Shown: piece by piece, positions 23,993 through 32,380 of the stretch | Position numbering within the stretch: the first letter of the stretch is position 1 | How the letters are laid out: every line of letters begins with the position of its first letter | Source: Streptomyces meridianus | GTDB lineage: Bacteria > Actinomycetota > Actinomycetes > Streptomycetales > Streptomycetaceae | Length of the DNA stretch: 41,770 nucleotides | Direction: 5' to 3' | Assembly (NCBI RefSeq): GCF_023703325.1 | Contig: NZ_JAMQGM010000054.1 | Coordinates: 1-41,770 of the forward strand | The notes under the pieces: generated by a model | Database searches by the model: none | Told to the model about the DNA's origin: nothing | The model's input: the letters and a program-made list of their open reading frames with translations, nothing else | Translations under genes and position numbers: made by a program

Positions 23993-24646
23993 TCAGCCCG
24001 GCTCCGCCCGGCGGCCCCCGCCCCGCACCCGTTGCCACAGCGCCGGGGCCGTGCTGACGAGCAGTGCCAGCCCCACGGCGGCCACGACGCCCTCCCACGG
24101 CTCGGGGAACAACGAACCTCCCAGGACCCCGATCAACTGGTACGCCGCCGCCCACGCCAGGCACGCCAGAAGATCGCCGCGCAGGAAGCGGCGCACCGGC
24201 ATGCCGCCGAGGAGGCAGGCCAGCATCACCGGGATCCGCCCGGCCGGGACCAGGCGTGACACGACGAGCACGGCCACCCCGTGCTGGTCCAGCCTCTCCC
24301 GAGCCCGCTCCAGCCGGTCCGGGGACACACGATCGCGCAGCCGGGACAGCCACCGCGAACCGCCCCGCGAACCGGCACCGCGGCTCCCCAGCCAGTACAG
24401 CACCGCGTCCCCGACGAACGCCGCCGACGCCGCCACCACGAAAACGGTCAGCATGGACAACGGTGCCGCCCGGTGCAGCGCGACCACGGCGGCCGAACTC
24501 ACCAGCGCCCCCGTCGGGACCACGGGAACCAGTGAACCCAACACCACCAGCAGGAACAACGACGGGTATCCGACAGCGTCCTGCGTCGCGTGCGGCGGCA
24601 CCGAGCCCACGGACCGCACCAGTTCACCGAGCACCTGCGGTGTCAT
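23993..24646 (-). CDS. DedA/SNARE-associated (VTT domain) membrane protein
   Basis: A 217-residue integral membrane protein with about five hydrophobic segments (roughly 26-45, 48-75, 125-140, 150-175 and 180-200). The DedA signature is present: PVVPTGALVSSAAV near residue 45 and the VLVVSRLVPAGRIPVMLACLLGG block with its key arginine, around 127-149. DedA proteins are linked to lipid flipping (undecaprenyl phosphate or phospholipid) and to proton-motive-force balance. The ATG overlaps the stop codon of the metallo-hydrolase gene (ATGA), so the two genes are translated together. Confidence 0.9.
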   Translation of the reverse strand: MTPQVLGELVRSVGSVPPHATQDAVGYPSLFLLVVLGSLVPVVPTGALVSSAAVVALHRAAPLSMLTVFVVAASAAFVGDAVLYWLGSRGAGSRGGSRWLSRLRDRVSPDRLERARERLDQHGVAVLVVSRLVPAGRIPVMLACLLGGMPVRRFLRGDLLACLAWAAAYQLIGVLGGSLFPEPWEGVVAAVGLALLVSTAPALWQRVRGGGRRAEPG

Positions 24647-25422
24647 CGGGCGGCCTCCGGGCACACCCGCTGGCCGTGCGCGGGCCGGAACACGGTCACA
24701 TCCGGGGCGAGACGGGCCGCATGGCGGGCGAACTCGTCGCCCGGGGAATGGAACTCGTGCGGGCGGACCGCGTCCATGCCGAACGGCCAGAACGTCCCGT
24801 AGTGCACCGGGAACGCGCAGGCCGGGGCGAGGGAGGCCAGTGCCTGCGCCGCCCGGGCCGCATTCAGGTGCCCCGGGCCCAGGTAGGGACCCCAGCCGCC
24901 CACCGGCAGCAGCGCCACGTCACAGGGACCGACCGCCCGGGCCATCCCGTCGAACAGACCGGTGTCCCCGGCGAAGTAGGTGGTGGACTGCCCCTGCACC
25001 ACATAGCCGAGGGCGGGGGTGCGCCGCGGGCCGTACGGCAGCCGGCGGCCGTCGTGAGCCGCCGGTACCGCCCGGACGACCACGCCGCCGGCCTCCGTGC
25101 GCTCGCCCGCGGCCAGTTCCACGATCCGCAGTCCCTTCATGGTCAGCCGCCACAGCCCCGGCACCACGGCCGGCGCTCCGCGCGGCACGACCACGAGCGT
25201 GCCGGGTGCGAGCCGGGAGAGCGACGGCAGATGCAGGTGGTCGGCGTGCAGATGCGAGACCAGCGCGACATCGGCGACCGCCGCCTCCGGCGGAGGCACC
25301 GGCCCCCGGCGCCTGCGCAGATGGGCCAGCCGGGCCACGAACACCGGGTCGGTCACCACACGGACCCCGGAATCCGCCACGGTCACCGTCGCGTGGCCCC
25401 ACCAGGTGATCTCCACGGCCAC
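24643..25422 (-). CDS. MBL-fold metallo-hydrolase (UlaG/YtnP-like)
   Basis: A 259-residue metallo-beta-lactamase-fold protein. Metal ligands are in SHLHADHL (His57, His59, Asp61, His62), followed by VPAAHDG, YFAGDTG with bridging Asp, and a C-terminal PVHYGTF with the last His. The GHATVTV start and the layout resemble UlaG-like lactonases and phosphodiesterases such as NAPE-PLD relatives, so a lipid or lactone ester substrate is possible but unproven. GTG 25422 has GGGAGG at seven bases and is preferred over the GTG at 25446. It forms a two-gene operon with the DedA gene, which overlaps by four bases. Confidence 0.9.
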   Translation of the reverse strand: MAVEITWWGHATVTVADSGVRVVTDPVFVARLAHLRRRRGPVPPPEAAVADVALVSHLHADHLHLPSLSRLAPGTLVVVPRGAPAVVPGLWRLTMKGLRIVELAAGERTEAGGVVVRAVPAAHDGRRLPYGPRRTPALGYVVQGQSTTYFAGDTGLFDGMARAVGPCDVALLPVGGWGPYLGPGHLNAARAAQALASLAPACAFPVHYGTFWPFGMDAVRPHEFHSPGDEFARHAARLAPDVTVFRPAHGQRVCPEAAR

Positions 25423-25446
25423 GGCACGACCTCCCAGTTCGCTCAC

Positions 25447-25789
25447 CGACGAGCCTACGGGTCCGTTGCCGTCCGGCGGATCCTTTCGGGCCACGGAACC
25501 GGGCACGCGCAAGCCGGTCCGGGTCCGCAGGCCGCACCCCGGCCGAGGCCCGCAGGCCGCAGCCCGGTCCGGGCCCGCACCCCGGAACCGGGCCGTCGGC
25601 TCACCGGCGCGGCACTCCCGGCCACTGCACGGCGCCGGCCCCGGCGCCCGGAGGTCACGCCACCACGTCGGATTCCGCCCGGTTCGTTTCGCTCCGGGCG
25701 AAGCTCCTGACCGCCCCGTGCGCCTGTGCCACGCTGGAATGCAGCACCGCACGTCCGGTGCGGAACGTGGACCCGGGACGGGGTGGCGC
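25447..25789. other. Divergent intergenic region with imperfect GC-rich repeats
   Basis: About 340 bases between the leftward metallo-hydrolase operon and the rightward holin-like gene. At 25512-25594 the text CCGGTCCGGG(T/C)CCGCA occurs twice, together with two copies of CGCAGGCCGCA and two of GCACCCCGG. The irregular units do not resemble a CRISPR or a defined operator. Promoters for both genes should lie here, but I could not pick them out. Confidence 0.4.
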
Positions 25790-27907
25790 GTGGTCGAGAG
25801 CAGATGGCGGGCCGCCGGCCGTGCAGTGCTGCGGGTGCTCGCGGTGTGGGCCGTGAGTGCCCTCACGATGCTGGTGCTCGCCGCGATCCTCCCCGACTTC
25901 CGGCTCCAGTCGGCGGGCGGCGACAGCGTGACCCGCACCGCCCTCTCCGCCGCCTGGGGCGCCGGTGCGTTCGGCCTGCTCAGCGTCCTGGTCTGGCCGC
26001 TGATCGTGCGCGCGCTGCTGCTCGTCCCCGCGATCGTGCTCGGCCTGCTCGTCTTCGTCCTCAACGGCGGCGTCCTGCTGACCGCGTTGTGGCTGGTCCC
26101 CGACGGGCGCGGCGAGGCGGCCCCCGAGACGGCGGTGGTCGTCGCCGCAGTGATGTCGGCGGTCGCCTCTGCCACGAACACCGCCCTCGTGGTCGGGGAC
26201 GACACCGCCTACCGCCGTCGCCTGCGCAGGCTCGCCGCCCGCCGACGCGGCTCGGCACCCCCCGACACCCGGACGGCGGGCACGGTCTTCCTCCAGCTCG
26301 ACGGCGTCGGCCACGACGTGTTCCGCCGCGCGGTCGCCGCCCACCGGCCGCTCATGGAGACAGTCGCCCGCTGGTACGACGGCGGGAACGGTTCCGGAAC
26401 CCACCGGCTCACACCCTGGCGCACCGACTGGTCGAGCCAGACCGGCGCCAGCCAGCTCGGCATCCTGCACGGCAGCAACGAGGACGTCCCCGCCTTCCGC
26501 TGGTACGAGAAGGAGACCGGCGAGGTCATGGTGTGCAACCGGCCCTCCAGCGCCGCCGAACTGCAACGCCGGGCCGTGGCCCGCACCGGCTACGGCGGCC
26601 TGCTCGCGGGGGACGGCGCCGGCCGCGGCAACCTCTTCAGCGGCGGCGCCGGGCAGCTCGCGCTCGTGCTGTCCGTCGCCGGCCGCCGCGACCGGCACAC
26701 CCGTTCCCGGGCCGGCTACTTCGCGTACTTCTCCGACCCGGCCAATGCCACCCGCACCTTCGTGTCCTTCGTCGCCGAGGTTCTCCGCGAGACCGGTCAG
26801 TCGCTGCGGGCCCGGGTGCGTGACGACCGCCCGCGGGTCAAACGGGGCGGCCTCTACCCGTTCGTGCGGGCCTTCGCGACGGTCGTCGAGCGGGACGTCG
26901 TCGTCGCCGCGGTCATGGGGGACGTGCTGGCGGGGCGCGCGGCCGTCTACGCCGACCTGGTCGGGTACGACGAGGTCGCCCACCACTCGGGGCCCCACAG
27001 CAGGGACAGCGCCCAGGTCCTCACCCGCCTGGACCGCAGTATCAAGCTGATATCCGAGGTCGTCGCCCACGCCCCGCGCCCGTACCGCATCGTCCTGCTC
27101 TCCGACCACGGCCAGAGTCCGGGACCCGCGTTCGCGGACCTGTACGGCATCAGCCTCCAGGACCTCGTCCGCGCCGGATGCGGACTGCCCCTGCGCAGGA
27201 GACGGCGGTCCGGGATCCTTCCTGCGGACGACGCGCAGGACGAGGCGGCTCCGGTCGGTGCCGAGGCCCGCGGGGCGGCCCGGGCAGCCCTCGGCCGACG
27301 GGAGAAGCAGCCGCGCCCCGGACGGCGCAGCCGGCGCTCCGAGCCGGTCGTCCTGGCCTCGGGCAACCTCGGACTGGTCAGCTTCCCCGACGTACCGGGA
27401 CGGATGAGCCGGGAGGAGATCGACCGCCGGCACCCGGCGCTGCTGCGTACGCTGGCCGAGCATCCCGGGGTGGGCTTCGTGCTCGTGCACAGCGAGCGGC
27501 ACGGGGCCGTGGTGCTCGGTGCGGGACGGGCCGAACACCGGCTGGAGCAGGGGGAGTCGACCGGCCGCGATCCGCTCGCTCCCTTCGGTCCGGGCGCTGC
27601 CGCAGCGGTGCTGCGCACGTCCCGCTTCACCAACGCCGCCGACATCATGATCAATTCGGCCTGTGATCCGGAGACCGGTGAAGTGCACGCCTTCGAGGCG
27701 CAGATCGGCTCGCACGGCGGGCTCGGCGGTGAGCAGAACCGTGCCTTCCTCTTCGCTCCGCTGGAGCTTCCCGCGCCGGTCCGTGACGGGCAGGAACTCG
27801 TCGGGGCGGAGCAGGTGCACCGGGTGCTGCGCGGCTGGCTGCGGCGCACGGACGGTCCGCAGGTACCGCTGCCCGGCCCGGGTGCGCCCGCCGAACGCGT
27901 CGGCTGA
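25790..27907 (+). CDS. Holin-like membrane domain fused to an alkaline-phosphatase-fold hydrolase
   Basis: A 705-residue protein. The first 130 residues carry about four membrane helices (PLIVRALLLVPAIVLGLLVF region and neighbours), annotated as phage-holin-like in related Streptomyces proteins. The rest is an alkaline-phosphatase-superfamily domain with metal ligands Asp171 (LDGVGHD), nucleophile candidate Thr218 (SSQTGASQLG), Asp394 and His398/399 (GYDEVAHHSG), and Asp439-His440 (SDHGQ). The set is complete, so it is likely an active phosphodiesterase, phosphatase or phosphoglycerol transferase acting on an envelope polymer. A Lys/Arg-rich insert lies at about 465-520. ATG 25739 is an alternative start 17 codons upstream; I prefer GTG 25790, where homologues seem to begin. 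Confidence 0.88.
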   Translation: MVESRWRAAGRAVLRVLAVWAVSALTMLVLAAILPDFRLQSAGGDSVTRTALSAAWGAGAFGLLSVLVWPLIVRALLLVPAIVLGLLVFVLNGGVLLTALWLVPDGRGEAAPETAVVVAAVMSAVASATNTALVVGDDTAYRRRLRRLAARRRGSAPPDTRTAGTVFLQLDGVGHDVFRRAVAAHRPLMETVARWYDGGNGSGTHRLTPWRTDWSSQTGASQLGILHGSNEDVPAFRWYEKETGEVMVCNRPSSAAELQRRAVARTGYGGLLAGDGAGRGNLFSGGAGQLALVLSVAGRRDRHTRSRAGYFAYFSDPANATRTFVSFVAEVLRETGQSLRARVRDDRPRVKRGGLYPFVRAFATVVERDVVVAAVMGDVLAGRAAVYADLVGYDEVAHHSGPHSRDSAQVLTRLDRSIKLISEVVAHAPRPYRIVLLSDHGQSPGPAFADLYGISLQDLVRAGCGLPLRRRRRSGILPADDAQDEAAPVGAEARGAARAALGRREKQPRPGRRSRRSEPVVLASGNLGLVSFPDVPGRMSREEIDRRHPALLRTLAEHPGVGFVLVHSERHGAVVLGAGRAEHRLEQGESTGRDPLAPFGPGAAAAVLRTSRFTNAADIMINSACDPETGEVHAFEAQIGSHGGLGGEQNRAFLFAPLELPAPVRDGQELVGAEQVHRVLRGWLRRTDGPQVPLPGPGAPAERVG

Positions 27908-28061
27908 GCGGGCCGGCCCCGCGCGGGACCCGGGCGGGCATGACCTCATGGGTAATCGACGCTCCCCGCGCAGGACGGCAGGGTTGCTGCATCCGCTGCC
28001 GGCCGACTTCCGGCCGGAGATCGGCGGAGTCCGTCCTGCTCGTCCACCGGAGGAGAACGTC

Positions 28062-28439
28062 ATGACCGGAACCACCCGCTACACCATCGCTGTCGCACGG
28101 TACTTCGAGGCCTGGAACAGCACCGACCCGGCGGCCCGGACGAAGGCCGTCGCCGCCGCCTGGACCGAGGACGGCGGGTACACCGACCCGCTCGCCGAGG
28201 CCACCGGCCACGACGCGCTCGCGGCCGTGATCGCAGGCGTCCGGGAGCTGTTTCCCGGCTTCGCCTTCCGGCAGACCGGGACCGTGGACGGGCACCACGA
28301 CACAGCACGCTTCTCCTGGGAGCTGGTCGCGGACGCGGACGGAAGCGCGCCGGTCGCGGGATCCGACGTGATCGTCCTCGCGGACGACGGCAGGATCCGC
28401 AGCGTCATCGGCTTCCTGGACCGTGTCCCTACGGCGTGA
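28062..28439 (+). CDS. SnoaL/NTF2-like protein
   Basis: A 125-residue protein of the NTF2-like fold: helix VARYFEAWNSTDPAARTKAV, then AAWTEDGGYTDPLAEATGHDAL and a curved beta-sheet ending in SVIGFLDRV. Members are small cyclases, isomerases or ligand-binding proteins. It has a GGAGGAGAACGTC ribosome binding site directly before the ATG. Its last eleven bases overlap, tail to tail, the end of the XRE regulator gene on the other strand. No function can be assigned from the context. Confidence 0.88.
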   Translation: MTGTTRYTIAVARYFEAWNSTDPAARTKAVAAAWTEDGGYTDPLAEATGHDALAAVIAGVRELFPGFAFRQTGTVDGHHDTARFSWELVADADGSAPVAGSDVIVLADDGRIRSVIGFLDRVPTA

Positions 28440-29232
28440 GCGACCGCAGATGGGCGACCGTCTCCGGATCGGCCGGGAGGAACGTCTCCACGGCCAGTTC
28501 GGAGACGGTCACGTCCAACGGAGTGTTGAACGTGGCGATCGAGGAGACGAAGGACAGGACGTGCCCGGCGTGCTCGACCCGCAAGGGCAGCGCGAACGGG
28601 AGCAGTCCGGACGCGGCGTCGCTCCGCTCGTGCTCCCGCTCCGGCACGGGGTAGCCGCGGACTTCGTCGTGGAGCTCGCGCAGCACCTCCGACCCGGCCA
28701 GCGTGATCCGCCGTTCCAGTTGCTCCAGCAGGTGCGCGCGCCACTCCGGAAGGTTGCGGATCCGGGGCGCCAGTCCCTCGGGGTGCAGCACGATCCGCAT
28801 CGCGTTCAGCGGCGGCTCCAGCAGATGTCCCGCGACCCCCTCCAGCAGCAGGCCGATCCCCCGGTTGGCCGCGACGACGTCGTACCGGCCGTCCAGGACC
28901 AGAGCCGGAAAGGGTTCGTAGCCGGCGAGCAGCCGCTCCAGGCCCGAGCGCACGACTTCCATCGCCGCGTCGTTGAGGGGCGTCTCGGGGAACCGGGGTG
29001 CGTAACCGGCGGCGAGCAGCAGAGCGTTGCGCTCCCGTACCGGCACGTCGAGGTGCTCGGCCAGCCGCAGCACCATCTCCGGGCTGGGCTTCGCCCGGCC
29101 CGTCTCGACGAAACTGATGTGCCGGGCGGAGGAACCCGCCAGCAGAGCCAGCTCCAGTTGGGTGACCCGGCGTCGCTCGCGCCAGCCGCGCAGCAGTGTG
29201 CCCACCCCGGAGCCGTCCGCGAGTGCTGTCAT
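28429..29232 (-). CDS. XRE-family regulator with MmyB-like ligand-binding domain
   Basis: A 267-residue transcriptional regulator. An XRE helix-turn-helix occupies about residues 23-62 (TQLELALLAGSSARHISFVETGRAKPS). The rest (about 95-262) is the MmyB-like domain, including YDVVAANRG (near 115) and a NAMRIVLHPEGL block, a PAS-like sensor fold reported to bind fatty acids in related proteins. Such regulators usually control a neighbouring oxidoreductase or hydrolase gene. Here the adjacent gene is the SnoaL-like one, convergent and overlapping, so the target is unclear. The start ATG at 29232 is the only sensible one. Confidence 0.9.
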   Translation of the reverse strand: MTALADGSGVGTLLRGWRERRRVTQLELALLAGSSARHISFVETGRAKPSPEMVLRLAEHLDVPVRERNALLLAAGYAPRFPETPLNDAAMEVVRSGLERLLAGYEPFPALVLDGRYDVVAANRGIGLLLEGVAGHLLEPPLNAMRIVLHPEGLAPRIRNLPEWRAHLLEQLERRITLAGSEVLRELHDEVRGYPVPEREHERSDAASGLLPFALPLRVEHAGHVLSFVSSIATFNTPLDVTVSELAVETFLPADPETVAHLRSLTP

Positions 29233-29403
29233 GGGTGTGACCGTATCCCGCTCGCCGCCGGCACCGGGCCGCGGGCCGCCCTCCCGGGTGGCAGCGGCCC
29301 CGGCGGATGGCACGCTGGGAGAAGCAGACGACAGCACCGGCGGGCGTTCACCACCGTCACCACCCGTCCGGGTGCGTCCCGGGCGTCCGAGGAGGGCAGC
29401 GAG

Positions 29404-29709
29404 ATGGCAGCCGAACCCCTGTCGCAGCAGGAGATCGAGGAAGCTCTGGCCGAGCTTCCCGGCTGGACGTTCGGCGACGACCGGATCAGCCGGGCGTACG
29501 CCTGCGAGGGGCACCTGGCGGCCGCCGCCATGGTCGGCCAGATCGCGCGGGTGCAGGAGTCGCTGGGTCATCATGCCGATCTGACCGTCAGCTACGACAA
29601 GCTGAAGGTCTCGGTGAACACCCACAGCGCCGGCGGCAAGGTGACCGAGCTGGACACCGAACTGGCCCACCGCATCGAGAAGGTTGCCTCCGAACACGGT
29701 GTGAGCTGA
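29404..29709 (+). CDS. phhB: Pterin-4a-carbinolamine dehydratase
   Basis: A 101-residue enzyme that dehydrates 4a-hydroxytetrahydrobiopterin during cofactor recycling for aromatic amino acid hydroxylases; some members act in molybdopterin or folate metabolism instead. The active-site pattern is present: His56-His57-Ala-Asp (usually HHPD), Tyr64, His74 and Asp84. No phenylalanine hydroxylase gene lies nearby, so the partner is unknown. It begins with GAGGGCAGCGAG before the ATG and ends at a strong hairpin terminator. Confidence 0.92.
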   Translation: MAAEPLSQQEIEEALAELPGWTFGDDRISRAYACEGHLAAAAMVGQIARVQESLGHHADLTVSYDKLKVSVNTHSAGGKVTELDTELAHRIEKVASEHGVS

Positions 29710-29726
29710 AAATGCCCCGCGGGCGC

Positions 29727-29757
29727 AGGCCCCGGACGTCTCCACCGTCCGGGGCCT
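29727..29757. terminator. 12-bp hairpin between phhB and the fasciclin gene
   Basis: AGGCCCCGGACG, seven-base loop, CGTCCGGGGCCT: a perfect stem placed between two convergent stop codons (29709 and 29809). It probably terminates transcription from both sides. Confidence 0.8.
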
Positions 29758-29808
29758 ACGTTCATGCGGGATGCATACCGGCCGTGCGAACACGCCGCCG
29801 GATGTGCC

Positions 29809-30459
29809 CTACTTCGGCATCAGCACCGTGTCGACGATGTAGACGGTGGCGTTGGCCGTCTGCACGTTGCCGCAGACCACCTTCGAATCGTCGTTCACGG
29901 TGTACGACTCACCGGAGCCGGACGTGGTGAGCTGCGTCTTCGCCAGCGTGTCGTAGGTGCCGTTCTCCAGCTTCTTCGGGGTGAGGTTCTCGCCGACCAC
30001 GTGGTTGGTGAGCACCTTCGTGAGCATCTTCTTGTCGTTCAGCACCTTGTCCAGGTCGGCCTTCGGGATCTTGGCGAAGGCCTCGTTGGTCGGTGCGAAC
30101 ACCGTGATGTTCTCGGCGTTGTTGAGCGTGTCGACCAGGCCGGCCTTCTTCACCGCGGTGACCAGGGTCGACAGGGCCGGATTGTTCGACGCGGCGGTGG
30201 CCACCGGGTCCTCGGCCATGCCGTCGAAGCTGCCTGCACCGTCCTTCGGCACGGCCGTGCAGCCGGGACCGAACGGCTTGTCCGTCATCGCCGTGTCGTC
30301 CTTCGAGGCCTGCGACTCCTTCTCCTTGGTCGCGGAGGGCTTCTTCGCGGCCGAGTCGTCCATGCCGCTGTCCGAGGAACAGGCGCTGACGGCCAGCGGG
30401 AGGACGGCGGCGGTGGCGACGGCGAGCGCGACGCGACGGATGCGGATGCTGCTCTTCAT
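29809..30459 (-). CDS. Fasciclin-domain lipoprotein, MPT70/MPT83-like
   Basis: A 216-residue secreted lipoprotein. Residues 1-26 are a signal peptide ending in the lipobox LAVSAC, so Cys27 would be lipidated; a Lys/Ser/Asp-rich spacer follows. The FAS1 domain covers about 78-216, with DPVATAASNNPALSTL, ITVFAPTNEAFAKIP and TVYIVDTVLMP. The wording GPGC near residue 67 and VVCGNVQTANATVYIVDTVLMP-type ending match mycobacterial MPT70/MPT83, which keep the same cysteine pair. Those proteins are main targets of M. tuberculosis SigK. The gene lies 113 bases downstream of the Mo-oxidoreductase gene, behind AGGAG, and probably shares its SigK-type promoter. Confidence 0.93.
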   Translation of the reverse strand: MKSSIRIRRVALAVATAAVLPLAVSACSSDSGMDDSAAKKPSATKEKESQASKDDTAMTDKPFGPGCTAVPKDGAGSFDGMAEDPVATAASNNPALSTLVTAVKKAGLVDTLNNAENITVFAPTNEAFAKIPKADLDKVLNDKKMLTKVLTNHVVGENLTPKKLENGTYDTLAKTQLTTSGSGESYTVNDDSKVVCGNVQTANATVYIVDTVLMPK

Positions 30460-30572
30460 GGAGTTCTCCTCAATCGGGTGGTGCGGGATCGATCGGAACG
30501 ACCGGGGGCCGGACCGGTGGCTTCGGGGGAGTGGGCGCGATGCGGTCCGTGGAGCGGCGCACCGCGCGGAGG

Positions 30573-32201
30573 TCAGGGCACTTGGACCACCACCGAGTGC
30601 CAGCCGGTCGCGCCGTCCGGAACGGTGCCGACGCGCTTGCCGGTCTGGGTGCGGTCCTCCCGGTCGGTGGCCCGGACCTCGAGCGTGTGGGAGCCGGAGG
30701 TGGCCGGCCACTCCCACACCCACTGGCGCCAGGTGTCCTCGCTGTCCTCGGCGCCGAGCCGCGCGGTGTGCCACTCGCCGCCGTCGACGCGGACCTCGAC
30801 GCGGGATATCCCCTTGTGCTGGGCCCATGCCACGCCCGCCACGGGTACCGTGCCGCGCTCGACCTCGGCGAAGGGCTTCGGGGTGTCGATGCGGGACTGG
30901 GTCTTGATGGGGGCCTCGCGTGCCCAGTCCCGCTTCACCCAGTAGACGTCGTAGTCGTCGAACGTGGTCAGTTCGATGTCCTGGATCCACTTGCAGGCGG
31001 AGACGTATCCGTACAGGCCCGGAACGAGCATCCGGACGGGGAAGCCGTGGTCGAACGGCAGCGGTTCGCCGTTCATGCCGACCGCGAGCATGGCATCCCG
31101 GCCGTCCATCACGGTCTCGACGGGGGAGCCGATCGTCATGCCGTCCACCGACCGGGCCACGAGCTGGTCGGACGGCCCGCCCTTCGACGGCGGACGGACC
31201 CCCGCCTCCCGGAGCAGGTCGGCCAGGCGCACCCCGATCCAGCGGGCGTTGCCGACGTACGGGCCGCCCACCTCGTTCGAGACGCAGGTCAACGTCACGT
31301 CCCGCTCGATCAGTTCACGCGAGAGCAGGTCGTCGAACGTGACGGTCAGTGGCCGGGAGACCCCCTTGCCGTGGATGCGCAACCGCCAGCGAGTGGCATC
31401 CACCCGCGGCACCACCAGGGCGGTGTCCACGCGGTAGAACTTCGCGTTGGGGGTGACGAAGGGGCGCATACCCGGCACCTTGAGATCGGCGCCCCGAGGC
31501 ACCGGCCGTGCCGGTGACGCCGGCGGCGGAAGCCTCACCGCCCGACGGGACGCCACAGCCTCGGCCCCGCCCGCCGCGTTCAGACGCTGCCCGGTGACGC
31601 CCGCGGCAGCCGAGGCGGCCGCTGCGGCCGTGGCCGCGAGGACGAACCGGCGCCGGTCGAACGACCCCTGCGGCGGTGCCTGTTCGGAATCCGACGGGAC
31701 CGGCGTGGCCAGGAAACCCGAGAGCAGATACAGCACTCCGGCGCCCACCACCGCCCCGAGCAGGGACGGCAGCGCGTCCAGGGGACCGCCGTCCGGCCGT
31801 CCGGCCGCGGCGAGGGCTCCGATCACTCCGAACACCATCACGCCCGCGGAACCGACGGCCTGCCGGCGCAGTGCCAGCAGCCCGAGCCCGATGGCGAACA
31901 GGCCGAGGATCGTGACGATGCCGACCTGCAGCGCCAGTTTGTCGTTGCTGCCGAAGGTGCGGATCGCGAAGTCCTTGACCGCCGCCGGTGTGCGGTCGAT
32001 GACCGCACCGCCCACCGCGGTGACGGGTCCCGCCTCGCGCCGCACCGGAACCGAGGCCAGTTCGGCCGTCGCCAGCGCCGCGAATCCGGCGAGCAGCCCA
32101 CTCAGCGCACCCAGCCCCGGACGGAGCAGGGCGAGCGGCGAGCGGCGCCGTCCCGGGCCGGCCGGCGCTTCGGTCGCTGTTGCTTCTCGATCTTCGCTCA
32201 C
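30573..32201 (-). CDS. Membrane-anchored molybdopterin oxidoreductase, YedY/MsrP-like
   Basis: A 542-residue protein. The N-terminal part has four membrane helices (about 31-49, 90-111, 118-134, 144-165), then RRRFVLAATA (183-192), a twin-arginine-like fifth segment, so the catalytic domain should face outside. That domain is of the sulfite-oxidase fold, with Cys306 (TLTCVSNEVGG) as the Mo ligand, LPFDHGFPVRMLVPGLYGY, and a C-terminal Ig-like dimerisation domain. MsrP repairs oxidised methionines in envelope proteins; that role is possible here. The GTG start lies seven bases after a SigK-type -10 element, which suggests a leaderless message. The MPT83-like gene follows. Confidence 0.92.
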   Translation of the reverse strand: MSEDREATATEAPAGPGRRRSPLALLRPGLGALSGLLAGFAALATAELASVPVRREAGPVTAVGGAVIDRTPAAVKDFAIRTFGSNDKLALQVGIVTILGLFAIGLGLLALRRQAVGSAGVMVFGVIGALAAAGRPDGGPLDALPSLLGAVVGAGVLYLLSGFLATPVPSDSEQAPPQGSFDRRRFVLAATAAAAASAAAGVTGQRLNAAGGAEAVASRRAVRLPPPASPARPVPRGADLKVPGMRPFVTPNAKFYRVDTALVVPRVDATRWRLRIHGKGVSRPLTVTFDDLLSRELIERDVTLTCVSNEVGGPYVGNARWIGVRLADLLREAGVRPPSKGGPSDQLVARSVDGMTIGSPVETVMDGRDAMLAVGMNGEPLPFDHGFPVRMLVPGLYGYVSACKWIQDIELTTFDDYDVYWVKRDWAREAPIKTQSRIDTPKPFAEVERGTVPVAGVAWAQHKGISRVEVRVDGGEWHTARLGAEDSEDTWRQWVWEWPATSGSHTLEVRATDREDRTQTGKRVGTVPDGATGWHSVVVQVP

Positions 32202-32208
32202 ATCCGGG

Positions 32209-32238
32209 ATTCGTTGTTATGCGCCCGGCGGATTGGTC
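32209..32238 (-). promoter_or_regulatory. SigK-type promoter of the Mo-oxidoreductase/fasciclin genes
   Basis: Minus strand: GACCAATCC (32238-32230), fifteen bases, ACGAAT (32214-32209). The -10 end is seven bases before the GTG at 32201, so transcription would begin at the start codon. The same element with the same spacing stands before the lipid operon and before sigK. The -10 resembles the CCGAAT reported for M. tuberculosis SigK. Confidence 0.8.
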
Positions 32239-32291
32239 GTTCACCCGATCGAGTTGCGACTTCTCACGGTGTCCCAGGTCACAGCGGTTCG

Positions 32292-32321
32292 GACCAATCC
32301 ACGGACCGGTCTGCGCCGAAT
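32292..32321 (+). promoter_or_regulatory. SigK-type promoter of the lipid-modification operon
   Basis: GACCAATCC (32292-32300), fifteen bases, CCGAAT (32316-32321). Transcription would start near 32328, giving a leader of about 50 bases with AAGGGAG as ribosome binding site. It is divergent from the Mo-oxidoreductase promoter, with about 53 bases between the two -35 elements. Confidence 0.8.
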
Positions 32322-32380
32322 GGAACACCGAAGGGGCACGACCGCCGCCCCTCCGGTGTCGACAAGGGAGTTGGGTGACG

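Noticed and set aside
23850..24056. 68-codon Lys/Ala/Ser-rich plus-strand frame
   Set aside because: It has no ribosome binding site, overlaps the DedA gene antisense, and has composition expected by chance; not strong enough to call.
25512..25594. Short GC-rich direct repeats that might suggest a CRISPR or iteron array
   Set aside because: Unit length and spacing are irregular, there are only two partial copies, and there are no cas or replication genes nearby.
25655..28075. 806-codon minus-strand open frame
   Set aside because: Antisense to the holin-like phosphatase, whose catalytic motifs are intact; the translation has no domain.
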